Of a DNA stretch of 8,762 nt, positions 1-7,193 are shown one piece after another. Below the pieces are notes generated by a model, which worked only from the letters and a program-made list of their open reading frames with translations, was not told where the DNA came from and searched no databases. This DNA comes from Candidatus Fermentibacteraceae bacterium (GTDB lineage: Bacteria > Fermentibacterota > Fermentibacteria > Fermentibacterales > JCC-6), in NCBI GenBank assembly GCA_021162285.1, contig JAGGYZ010000027.1:1-8762 (forward strand), read 5' to 3'. The translations under genes and the position numbers were made by a program. Position 1 is the first letter of the stretch; each line of letters starts with the position of its first letter.

Positions 1-3000
1 AACCGGACCCTCATGAATACTCTGGCCTTTCCAGGGTTCAACTTCAAGTAGGAAGCCACTTTCTCAAGTGTATCAATCCCACACTGAAAACCGTCCACCT
101 CAATAAATATACCGGCGTTGAGGATTGTCCGGCACTGATGAAGGGGAACAACACGGTCAACCAGCATTTTGTCTTCCCTGCCTTCTCTGCCGCGTTTCAA
201 TTCTCCCTCAAGAAGAACAAGGGCCCCGGTAGTGATTAAATCTCCGTACTTTTCAAGTGTATCGGAAAAACACAGAACCTCGGCAGAACCCTTCCTTCCT
301 GCAACGGTAACAAAAGCCATCTGCCCTTTGCGTGAACTCACCTTCTTGACCAGTGTTACCACTCCTGCTACCGATACGAAACCAGGCGAAGCAGAAGATA
401 TCTGATCAGCAAAGTGAGTAGTGAACCCGCTCACTTCCTCTGCAAACATATCAAGTGGATGCCCTGAAAAGTAGAACCCGAGCATCTCCTTTTCTTTCTC
501 CAGTTTGTCCTCAAGGGGAAATTCATCTACAGAAGGAAGTGCAGGTGCAACAGGCTGCTCTCCTGCATCTCCGAAAAGAGACATCTGACCGGAATCACGG
601 TGCTTCCTGGATGCCAAAGCATAGTCAAGAGCCTGTTCCATTACGGCAAGCTGCTGTGCCCGGTTACCCTCAAGACAGTCGGTAGCTCCTGCAAGAATCA
701 GTGACTCCAGAGCCCGTCTGTTAAGGCCGGATGATTCCTCAACAAGGGCAACACCGGCACACAGATCAAATATGGTCCTGAATTCGCCGCCTGCTTCCCG
801 GGCTGCAACTATCTCTTCAGCAGGAGTTGTGCCCACATTTTTAACTGCAGCCAGAGAATAAACAATCTCATCAGGAGATGAGGCAACAAAACTGGCAAGT
901 CCCTGATTAACCGAAGGGCCTGCAACAGCAACCCCCATGCGCACAGCTTCTTTAACTAGAAATCGCAGCTTTGACACCGTACCGATTTCGCTTGTCAGAC
1001 ACGCTGCCATGTACTCTGCCGGGTAATGCCTTTTCAGATATGCTGTTCTGTACGCAATAATGGCGTAACACACGGCATGTGACTTATTGAACCCGTACTC
1101 TGCAAATTTCTTGATCAACCCCCATATCTCGACAGCTTTCTTCTTTCCAATTCCTTTTTCTGCAGTTCCTTCAAGAAACACTGTCTTCATCTTCGCCATC
1201 TTTGAAGCTATTTTCTTCGACATAGCCCGTCTAAGGTTATCTGCTTCAACCATGGTCATGCCTGCTGCAACATTTGCAATACGCATTACCTGCTCCTGGT
1301 AGATGGTTACTCCGTAGGTGTCGGAAAGCACTTCTTCAAGAAGCGGATGGGGATAGCTGATGCTTTCTCCCCTGGAAGCCTTTTTCTTGTTGTCTGCGTA
1401 GATGTCTATCATGTGCATGGACCCGGGGCGGTATATTGCCACAGCAGCAGTTACATCATCGAAACGGTTTACACCGATCTTCCTGAGAGCCCCACGCATA
1501 CCGCTGCCTTCCAGCTGAAATACAGCCGAGGTTCTACCGGAACTTATCATTTCAAGGGTAGGTTGATCATCAAACGGGATTTTCTCTATTGAGAAATCCG
1601 GTTCTCTCTGCTTCACAGCTTTTTCGGCGTGATCAATAACAGTTACGGTTCTCAGACCCAGAACATCAAGTTTGAGAAGACCTATCTTCTCGGCAGCCTT
1701 CATTTCGTACTGGGTAGTAACACCTTTTTCCTTGTTCCAGTAAAGGGGTACGTACCTGTCCAGACGGCCGGGGGTTATTACAACACCTGCAGCGTGAACC
1801 CCGGCGTGTCTGGCAATTCCAGACAGACGGTCCGCATACTCGATAAGCGTGGATGCCCTGCTAATTTGCTTTACCTGAGCTTTCAGGGCAGGATTCGATT
1901 CTGCCATCTCCAGAAGGCTTTTTCCACTGCCATCATCTGCTTCACCTACAAGCCGGGAAAGAATATCTCCTTCGTCGTAGGTCATGCCAAGAACTCTTGC
2001 AACATCACGGATAGCGGCTTTGTTCTTCATTCTGTTGTAGGTAATTATCTGACAGACACTGTCCTTACCGTACAACTGCTTGATGTGCTCAATGATCTCA
2101 GATCTTCGTTCTACACACACGTCAAGATCTATGTCCGGCATCTGGGCTCTTGCGGGATTCAGAAATCTCTCAAAACTCAGATCATGGTCCAGAGGATTAA
2201 CGTCGGTTATCTCCACGGCAAATGAAACAAGACTTCCAGCTGCAGATCCCCTGCCGGGACCAACAGGAATACCTTCGGCTCTCGCCCAGCGCATCAGCTC
2301 AGATACGATAAGAAAGTACCCGGGAAAACCCATACCGTTGATAATTCCAAGCTCGTATTCGAGTCTCTCCCTTTCCTTGTCTGTACCCTGCCTTCCCAGC
2401 CTCTTCATCAACCCTTCACCTGCAAGATAAGCCAGGTAGTCACCCTGACTGGCATAACCCTCAGGCATTGGCGCATCAGGAAGAAGAAACTCACCCTGTT
2501 TAACTGAGAAATTGCACATGTCTGCAATAATGACTGAATTGGAAACCGCTTCTGGAATCCAATCAAAAAGAACGGCCATTTCCTCTGGAGTTTTTACGTA
2601 AAACTCCTCGGTCTCAAATTTCATTCTTCCCGGGTCATCCAGGGTTTTACCGGTTTGAAGACACAGCAGAATCTCGTGGGCTTTTGCATCCTCTTTCGAC
2701 AGGTAGTGTGCATCGTTGGTGGCAACCGGCAGGGCTCCTGTCTCTTCTGCAACCTCAGCCAGCGCCGTGAGTATCTGTTTTTCATCAGCAAGCCCGTGAT
2801 CCATCAGTTCAATGAAGAACCTGTCTTTCCCCACCAGGCTCTGGTAGTAACGGACAGCTTTCACTGCCTCATCTCTTCTCCCCTGAAGAAGGTTCTGGGC
2901 AACTTCACCCTGAAGACAAGCTGATCCTATTATCAACCCGGCACTGTGCTTTTCAAGCAGCTCTCTGTCTATTCTGGGCTTGTAGTAAAAGCCATCGAGA

Positions 3001-3338
3001 TACCCCGCACTTGAAAGCTTTATCAGGTTGTGGTATCCCTCTTCACTGGAAGCAAGCAGAGTGAGATGGTAGTACTTCGGTCTGCCGGACTCTCTCTTCC
3101 TGTCGCGCATACTTCCTGGAGTAAGGTAAACCTCGCTGCCAATTATTGGCTTTACACCGGCAGCTTCCATTTTGTCACAGAACTGCACAGCTCCAAACAT
3201 GTTTCCATGGTCAGTTACCGCAACAGCGTCCATTCCGTTTTTAACAAGAAACTCACCTAGTCTGCCAAACTGAATGGCTCCATCGAGAAGGCTGTACTCT
3301 GAATGCAGATGAAGGTGAACGAATTTCTGAGAACTCAT
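1..3338 (-). CDS. dnaE: DNA polymerase III alpha subunit (replicative DNA polymerase), 3' end beyond the window
   Basis: This is the catalytic subunit of the chromosomal replicase. 1112 residues are visible without a stop or frameshift; related DnaE proteins have about 1150-1170, so only a short C-terminal tail is missing. The N-terminal PHP domain (about 1-215) begins VHLHLHSEYSLLDG and contains TDHGNMFG. Candidate metal ligands are H10, H12, D43, H44, E69, H91, C141, H181, D209 and H211. The polymerase core follows, with GPGRGSAAGS around R363, the catalytic motif PDIDLDV (D402, D404) and the third aspartate D558 in LLKLDVLGLRT. FNKSHAVCYA marks the fingers. An internal beta-clamp motif, QMSLF, is at 918-922, followed by SGHPLD and an OB-fold region. 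The ATG start is fixed by homology and by the 4-nt ATGA overlap with the preceding gene, with AGGA seven bases upstream. It is a DnaE1-type enzyme; PolC would carry an inserted exonuclease domain. Confidence 0.97.
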   Translation of the reverse strand, partial: MSSQKFVHLHLHSEYSLLDGAIQFGRLGEFLVKNGMDAVAVTDHGNMFGAVQFCDKMEAAGVKPIIGSEVYLTPGSMRDRKRESGRPKYYHLTLLASSEEGYHNLIKLSSAGYLDGFYYKPRIDRELLEKHSAGLIIGSACLQGEVAQNLLQGRRDEAVKAVRYYQSLVGKDRFFIELMDHGLADEKQILTALAEVAEETGALPVATNDAHYLSKEDAKAHEILLCLQTGKTLDDPGRMKFETEEFYVKTPEEMAVLFDWIPEAVSNSVIIADMCNFSVKQGEFLLPDAPMPEGYASQGDYLAYLAGEGLMKRLGRQGTDKERERLEYELGIINGMGFPGYFLIVSELMRWARAEGIPVGPGRGSAAGSLVSFAVEITDVNPLDHDLSFERFLNPARAQMPDIDLDVCVERRSEIIEHIKQLYGKDSVCQIITYNRMKNKAAIRDVARVLGMTYDEGDILSRLVGEADDGSGKSLLEMAESNPALKAQVKQISRASTLIEYADRLSGIARHAGVHAAGVVITPGRLDRYVPLYWNKEKGVTTQYEMKAAEKIGLLKLDVLGLRTVTVIDHAEKAVKQREPDFSIEKIPFDDQPTLEMISSGRTSAVFQLEGSGMRGALRKIGVNRFDDVTAAVAIYRPGSMHMIDIYADNKKKASRGESISYPHPLLEEVLSDTYGVTIYQEQVMRIANVAAGMTMVEADNLRRAMSKKIASKMAKMKTVFLEGTAEKGIGKKKAVEIWGLIKKFAEYGFNKSHAVCYAIIAYRTAYLKRHYPAEYMAACLTSEIGTVSKLRFLVKEAVRMGVAVAGPSVNQGLASFVASSPDEIVYSLAAVKNVGTTPAEEIVAAREAGGEFRTIFDLCAGVALVEESSGLNRRALESLILAGATDCLEGNRAQQLAVMEQALDYALASRKHRDSGQMSLFGDAGEQPVAPALPSVDEFPLEDKLEKEKEMLGFYFSGHPLDMFAEEVSGFTTHFADQISSASPGFVSVAGVVTLVKKVSSRKGQMAFVTVAGRKGSAEVLCFSDTLEKYGDLITTGALVLLEGELKRGREGREDKMLVDRVVPLHQCRTILNAGIFIEVDGFQCGIDTLEKVASYLKLNPGKARVFMRVR

Positions 3339-4489
3339 TCCTCTTTCCTGCCCCCATCGCGGGATGCATTGCTGTGAATTTTCCTGAATTCTCTGTACTC
3401 TTCTTCATCTGCTCTGAGCAGGAGATCTTCCCGGTCACGGTTGAACCTGAGCCCCAGGTACATGATGGTCCACTGTGCCGTACAGCTGGACAGCCAGTAT
3501 GCCCAGAGTACAAGCAGGATGGCCGCGCCTGAAAGGGAAACCACAAGCTCTGCAGTACCGCTCCACGACGACGACGTGTGTTCAGTTGAAGAAAGCGGAT
3601 TGAAAATGGAAGAGTAAAAGGGAACCACTTCCGGAGCGACTCTGGAAAAACCGGATTCCATGGCGTCTCCCAGACCCTGAATTCCAGCAGTTCTGTAAAC
3701 AACTGAAGAAACTACTGAGACGGAACCCCACGCAAACAGTGAAAATACTGCAAGAGCAGCAACTCTTGCAGAAAGCCCGGTAACAAATCCCCGGAACAGG
3801 CGCATAGGCTGTGATGTAACAACGCTGAACACTTCAAAAAGACACTCGAATGTATCCCCTTTTGTTGAAGCCGTGATCACTGGAACCAGAAACACGGAAA
3901 GCACCAGAACTGCGAAGGCAAGAATCAGGAACAGACCAAGCACCCACAGAGGTACAGCCAGCAGACCTGCAATCACAGGACCGGCAGCAGGTATACTGCC
4001 AACAACACCTGCCAGGGCAATCAGGGCAAGGCCGAACACAATCCCCAGCGCAATCACCAGAGGTGTGGCCACAACAGGTTTCCAGTTGGACCGACAGAAT
4101 CTGCGGGCATCCGTATCTGAAAAGAATTGATCCCCCCGGAGCTGTTCAAATGTCAGCCTTGAAACCTTCAATGCCGTTAGCATGTAGATATAGAAAGCCA
4201 GGAGCGTCCCTGCTACAAGAAGAATTACCGAAGGAACACTGCTCATAAACAGGCTGTCCGGCAGGGGACACAGCACTGCCGAACGGAACCTTTCCGTTAC
4301 CGAATCTCCAGCTGCCAGGAAGCCGGCATACACAAAGAATGCCCATACCAGCCAGGCCAGTACCATTCCCTTCCAGAATACCCAGATGCTTCTTGCGTTA
4401 AGTCCATACCTTGCTGCAAGAAGAGTATCTCTCACCTGAAACTTCAACTTGTGCACATAATTACGAACTGCATTTTCAGACCCCTGCAT
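3335..4489 (-). CDS. Polytopic membrane protein of unknown function
   Basis: I do not recognise a characterised family. The 384-residue product has about six to seven hydrophobic segments, near residues 35-61, 83-107, 139-163, 172-203 (possibly two), 238-268 and 312-340. The N-terminal 34 residues are polar and basic, and the C-terminal tail (about 349-384) is rich in Arg and Glu, so both ends are probably cytoplasmic. A soluble stretch ending GDTFECLFEVFSVVTSQP follows the central hydrophobic block. It recalls uncharacterised proteins of uncultured phyla and planctomycetes that I remember; this is not a verified match. No catalytic motif is visible. The frame stays open upstream to a GTG at 4525, but ATG 4489 is preferred because AAGGAGG lies six bases before it. 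It overlaps comF by 14 nt and dnaE by 4 nt, so it is probably co-translated with both. Nothing seen links it directly to replication or competence. Confidence 0.85.
   Translation of the reverse strand: MQGSENAVRNYVHKLKFQVRDTLLAARYGLNARSIWVFWKGMVLAWLVWAFFVYAGFLAAGDSVTERFRSAVLCPLPDSLFMSSVPSVILLVAGTLLAFYIYMLTALKVSRLTFEQLRGDQFFSDTDARRFCRSNWKPVVATPLVIALGIVFGLALIALAGVVGSIPAAGPVIAGLLAVPLWVLGLFLILAFAVLVLSVFLVPVITASTKGDTFECLFEVFSVVTSQPMRLFRGFVTGLSARVAALAVFSLFAWGSVSVVSSVVYRTAGIQGLGDAMESGFSRVAPEVVPFYSSIFNPLSSTEHTSSSWSGTAELVVSLSGAAILLVLWAYWLSSCTAQWTIMYLGLRFNRDREDLLLRADEEEYREFRKIHSNASRDGGRKEE
3346..3349 (-). promoter_or_regulatory. Ribosome-binding site of dnaE
   Basis: AGGA (in GCAGGAAAGAGGA) lies seven bases before ATG 3338, within the last codons of the membrane protein gene. 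A second purine run, GAGGA, directly abuts the start. Together with the ATGA overlap this suggests that dnaE translation is largely by re-initiation after the upstream gene. Confidence 0.65.
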
Positions 4490-5162
4490 GGTTAACCTCC
4501 TTGCGGGGAATAATACTCTTTTCACCTATTCTGCGAAAGCATACCACCGCCGGCTGAAGCCTGCGGATTCCGGCATCTGACAGAGTAGAAACAATTTCCG
4601 TGATAGTAGCTCCGGTGGTCATTACATCGTCTATCAGCCAGACCTTACCTGAGCACCTTGTTCCGAGTCTGACTGAAAACTTCCCGCGGACATTACCGGG
4701 TCTTGCGTCTCCCGGAATACCGATCTGTGACTCTCCACCGGATCGGATAAGCGGCTGCATGAACCTGGCTCCCGTTGCCCTGGAAACAGCAGATGCGATA
4801 AGAGCAGCCTGATTGTAGCCCCGTTCCCTAAGTCTGCCCGGGGACGCAGGTACGGGAATTACAGTGTCATCAGACAAAGGAATTTCTTTCCACGAGCTCA
4901 GTGCCAGTTCCGCCAGGGTAACTGCAAGTTTTCTCTCTCCACCGAATTTCAGACGGAGAACCATCTCACGGACAACTCCGGAGTGCAGAAAAGCTGTGAA
5001 GACCCTGGTCCCACCGGCCATCTGCTCTCCATGGGGGTACATTCTTACAAGACACCACCTGCAGAAGTTGCCTGCTCCGGGTTCAATCCTGCTTCCGCAG
5101 CCTCTGCACCGATGAGCCAGAAGGCTCAGGATGAACTTTTTTGATTCCGATAGTAAAGCCAT
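4476..5162 (-). CDS. comF: ComF-family phosphoribosyltransferase-like protein
   Basis: The 228-residue protein has the usual ComF/GntX length and layout. An N-terminal zinc-finger-like segment has two CxxC pairs (C19/C22 and C34/C37). The type I phosphoribosyltransferase fold follows, with RERGYNQA at 112-119, GNVRGKF around 156-162 and the PRPP-binding loop VWLIDDVMTTGAT at 174-186. In naturally transformable bacteria, ComFC helps bring single-stranded DNA into the cytoplasm and contributes to recombination. The family is also widespread in bacteria not known to be competent, and no other competence gene is visible, so the role here is open. ATG 5162 is the only usable start in frame: upstream there is no ATG, GTG or TTG before a stop. 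The gene overlaps the end of lgt by 37 nt. A GGAG sits only one base before the ATG, which is too close for a normal Shine-Dalgarno site, so coupling to lgt translation is likely. Confidence 0.92.
   Translation of the reverse strand: MALLSESKKFILSLLAHRCRGCGSRIEPGAGNFCRWCLVRMYPHGEQMAGGTRVFTAFLHSGVVREMVLRLKFGGERKLAVTLAELALSSWKEIPLSDDTVIPVPASPGRLRERGYNQAALIASAVSRATGARFMQPLIRSGGESQIGIPGDARPGNVRGKFSVRLGTRCSGKVWLIDDVMTTGATITEIVSTLSDAGIRRLQPAVVCFRRIGEKSIIPRKEVNHAGV
4496..4502 (-). promoter_or_regulatory. Ribosome-binding site of the membrane protein gene
   Basis: AAGGAGG, a full match to the anti-Shine-Dalgarno complement, lies six bases before ATG 4489, inside the last codons of comF. It is the strongest such site in the window and fixes the start at 4489 rather than GTG 4525. 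It allows efficient initiation while the upstream gene is still being translated. Confidence 0.85.
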
Positions 5163-5938
5163 GCTCCGAGAACGAAGGAAAACAGAACCATAAAGAGACT
5201 GATAACCTGATTATCGGTCATCCCTGGTCTGGCTGCAAAAACACTGTACCCGAGAATTCCTGTAGGCGTATGATCAAAGTATCTGAATTCCTCCATACCA
5301 AATCTTGTAGCACCATACAGTCCCAGAAACATAGAGAAAATAAACCCTGGAAAATTGCGTCTTCTGTCTGCAAGGAGGAGTATCAGCAGTATGACCAGCC
5401 CTCCCAGTGAGCTGTAAAGCTGTGTCGGATGAATAGGCGCATTCCCGAAAATAGCATATGGAATTGAGCCGGAGGGAAACGCGATACCTACTGAACAGGC
5501 TGTTTCACGGCCGAAACAGCATCCGTTGTAGAAACAACCTATTCTAGTGATGAAGATACCAAGGGCAAATGATGGAATCACAGCGTCAGCAAAAGACCAC
5601 AGGGGCCACTTCTTTTTCAAAATCCATGCGAAGCCAACAATCATAGCCAGAACAACACCGCCAAGCATGCTCAATCCGTACAAACCATTCCAGAAAGCTA
5701 CAATGGCAAGTGGGTCATCTGAATACTGTTCCATGTGGGTAACCACATAGAAGGCCCTGGAGCCTATTATTGCGGCAGCCATTATCCAGATACTCAGGTT
5801 GACCGTTTCATCTGACGGAATTCCCAGTTTCAGTGCTCTGCGGGAGGCGAGTTTAACACCCAGCAGAAATGAAATGGCCAGCATCAACCCATAGCTGTTT
5901 ATGGGCAGCGAGCCTATTTTGAAAAGAATCGGATGCAT
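5126..5938 (-). CDS. lgt: Prolipoprotein diacylglyceryl transferase
   Basis: Lgt is an inner-membrane enzyme that transfers diacylglycerol from phosphatidylglycerol to the lipobox cysteine of prolipoproteins, the first step of lipoprotein maturation. The 270-residue protein has the family length and about seven hydrophobic helices. Visible signatures are SYGLM (Y16), TRIGCFYNGCCFG (R132 to G143), HPTQLY (H170-Y175) and LYGATRFGMEEFR (R212, E216, R219). Aligned by spacing, R132, R212, E216 and G143 match E. coli R143, R239, E243 and G154. The position of E. coli H103 is Leu (L92, in SMLGG) and that of N146 is Cys (C135). Three cysteines cluster at 135, 140 and 141, as in other divergent Lgt proteins. 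The frame is open to a GTG at 5971, but ATG 5938 is chosen because GGAGGG lies just upstream and MHPILFKIG is the expected N-terminus. It has its own predicted promoter and ends 37 nt inside comF. Confidence 0.95.
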   Translation of the reverse strand: MHPILFKIGSLPINSYGLMLAISFLLGVKLASRRALKLGIPSDETVNLSIWIMAAAIIGSRAFYVVTHMEQYSDDPLAIVAFWNGLYGLSMLGGVVLAMIVGFAWILKKKWPLWSFADAVIPSFALGIFITRIGCFYNGCCFGRETACSVGIAFPSGSIPYAIFGNAPIHPTQLYSSLGGLVILLILLLADRRRNFPGFIFSMFLGLYGATRFGMEEFRYFDHTPTGILGYSVFAARPGMTDNQVISLFMVLFSFVLGAWLYYRNQKSSS

Positions 5939-5942
5939 ATTT

Positions 5943-5948
5943 CCCTCC
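5943..5948 (-). promoter_or_regulatory. Ribosome-binding site of lgt
   Basis: GGAGGG on the minus strand lies four bases before ATG 5938. It decides the start in favour of MHPILF over the upstream in-frame GTG at 5971, which would add 11 residues not expected in Lgt. Confidence 0.8.
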
Positions 5949-5974
5949 ATTCTATTTGGATTTTCGAACACCGT

Positions 5975-6003
5975 ATGATAACGAAGAGATCCGCTTCTGT
6001 CAG
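5975..6003 (-). promoter_or_regulatory. Predicted sigma70-type promoter for lgt and the genes after it
   Basis: Read on the minus strand, a -35 box CTGACA (6003-5998; five of six matches to TTGACA) is separated by exactly 17 nt from a -10 box TATCAT (5980-5975; five of six matches to TATAAT). Transcription would start near 5968 and give a leader of about 30 nt containing the lgt ribosome-binding site. The -35 box overlaps the rodA stop codon. The site lies at the only intergenic gap in the window, which favours it over a chance match. It would let lgt, comF, the membrane protein and dnaE be expressed independently of mrdA-rodA. No rho-independent terminator is visible in the gap, so read-through from rodA is also likely. 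Confidence 0.5.
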
Positions 6004-7193
6004 TAACTGCGCCAGTTTCTTATGGTGTTGTAGGAAAACCCCAGAAGCAGCATTTCTGTTACAATGTGGCTGCCTCCGTATGTGACCAGAGGAAGAGGCA
6101 GTCCTGTGACCGGCATCATACCCAGAGTCATACCAACGTTAACCACCACATGGATCAGAATAAAGGCGGCGGTACCGGCAGCCAGTATCGAGTTGAAAGG
6201 ATTCATAGAACGCCTGGCACCGGTGAGAATACGCCACGCAAGAACGGCATACAGTGCAAGCAGAAAGAGACTTCCTGCGAAACCCCACTCCTCAGCCCAG
6301 ACGGAGAACACGAAATCGGTGTGCCTTGCCGGCAGAAATGCAAGCTCATTCTGACTTCCATTGAGAAATCCCTCACCTGTAAGCCTTCCTGATCCTATAG
6401 CCACTTTTGACTGAATGACATTCCAGCCTGCCCCGTAGGGATCAGCCTCGGGGTTAAGAAATGTGGTAAGCCTCGCCTGCTGGTATGGGCGAAGAAGATT
6501 CCAGGCTGCAGGTGTGAACGCAGCCAGTACTGTTGTCATAACAAGAAAGAACACCCACCTGCGGGGTTTTGCCCCGGACCGGTAGAGAACCCAGCTGAGA
6601 ACAGCTGTAAAAGCAAGCCAGGAAACAAACTTTACAGACGAAACAGCGGCAGACAAAGGGCTCAGGAACAGAAATATCCAGTTGAACCCGAAGCCCGCCC
6701 AGTAGATCATACTGAACACAATCATCAGTATAGCCGAAGCTGTTCCCAGATCCGGCTGCAGAAGGGTCAATGCAGTAAGCAAACCCACAGCAGTCAGGTA
6801 CAGGGAAACACCACCTGTTACATACTCTCTTCGAAGGGCGGGAAGCCACCTGGCGGTAAGAACAATTACGCACAGTTTGGCAAACTCGGACGACTGGATA
6901 TTAAGCGGTCCTATCTGAAGCCATCTGCCGGCAGGTCCGGAGCCAAAGAATATCGTCAGTACAAGCAGAACAAGAGATGAGAAATAAACAAACGGAACCG
7001 CTTCCTCAAGCAGCCTGAGAGGGAAAACAGACGCCCCCCAGAAAATCAGCACCCCTGCAAGGACAAAAAACAGCTGGTGTGTAAAAAGGGTTTTCTGAGA
7101 ACCTGAGGCAGAGTAAACATTCATCAGCCCAAGGATCAGCAGAAGTGCCAGAGCAACAATGAAAAACCAGTCTGTTTTTTCACTGTGTCTCAT
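6000..7193 (-). CDS. rodA: Rod-shape-determining protein RodA (SEDS peptidoglycan glycosyltransferase)
   Basis: RodA polymerises lipid II into glycan strands in the elongasome and works with PBP2, encoded immediately upstream. The 397-residue protein is highly hydrophobic (about ten helices expected) and carries the SEDS signatures in order: NIQSSEFAK near 98-106, LQPDLGTA near 145-152, GAGWNVIQSKVAIGSG near 254-269, ARHTDFVFSVWAEEWG with the presumed catalytic Asp D293, and PVTGLPLPLVTYGGS at 361-375. The paired class B PBP is PBP2-like and no division genes adjoin, so RodA is a better call than FtsW. The frame extends further upstream only to an ATT; ATG 7193 is the start because GGAG lies seven bases before it. 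It overlaps the PBP2 gene by 14 nt, so the pair is translationally coupled. Its stop codon lies within the -35 box of the predicted lgt promoter. Confidence 0.95.
   Translation of the reverse strand: MRHSEKTDWFFIVALALLLILGLMNVYSASGSQKTLFTHQLFFVLAGVLIFWGASVFPLRLLEEAVPFVYFSSLVLLVLTIFFGSGPAGRWLQIGPLNIQSSEFAKLCVIVLTARWLPALRREYVTGGVSLYLTAVGLLTALTLLQPDLGTASAILMIVFSMIYWAGFGFNWIFLFLSPLSAAVSSVKFVSWLAFTAVLSWVLYRSGAKPRRWVFFLVMTTVLAAFTPAAWNLLRPYQQARLTTFLNPEADPYGAGWNVIQSKVAIGSGRLTGEGFLNGSQNELAFLPARHTDFVFSVWAEEWGFAGSLFLLALYAVLAWRILTGARRSMNPFNSILAAGTAAFILIHVVVNVGMTLGMMPVTGLPLPLVTYGGSHIVTEMLLLGFSYNTIRNWRSY

Noticed and set aside
1629..2225. 198-codon open frame on the plus strand
   Set aside because: It lies entirely opposite dnaE, over the catalytic region where the minus-strand frame gives conserved motifs. 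The product has no recognisable domain, so it is an antisense shadow.
3253..3702. 149-codon minus-strand frame spanning the membrane protein/dnaE junction
   Set aside because: It is out of frame with both real genes, which have homology or strong start signals. Its composition looks like a frame-shifted reading of them.
5980..5998. Possible terminator hairpin between rodA and lgt (GAAG...CTTC)
   Set aside because: The stem is only 4 bp around a 7-nt loop and no T-run follows, so it does not qualify as a rho-independent terminator.
6454..6873. 139-codon minus-strand frame inside rodA, rich in cysteine
   Set aside because: It is out of frame within rodA, whose correct frame shows the SEDS motifs across this stretch. 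The cysteine richness is an artefact of reading hydrophobic codons off frame.
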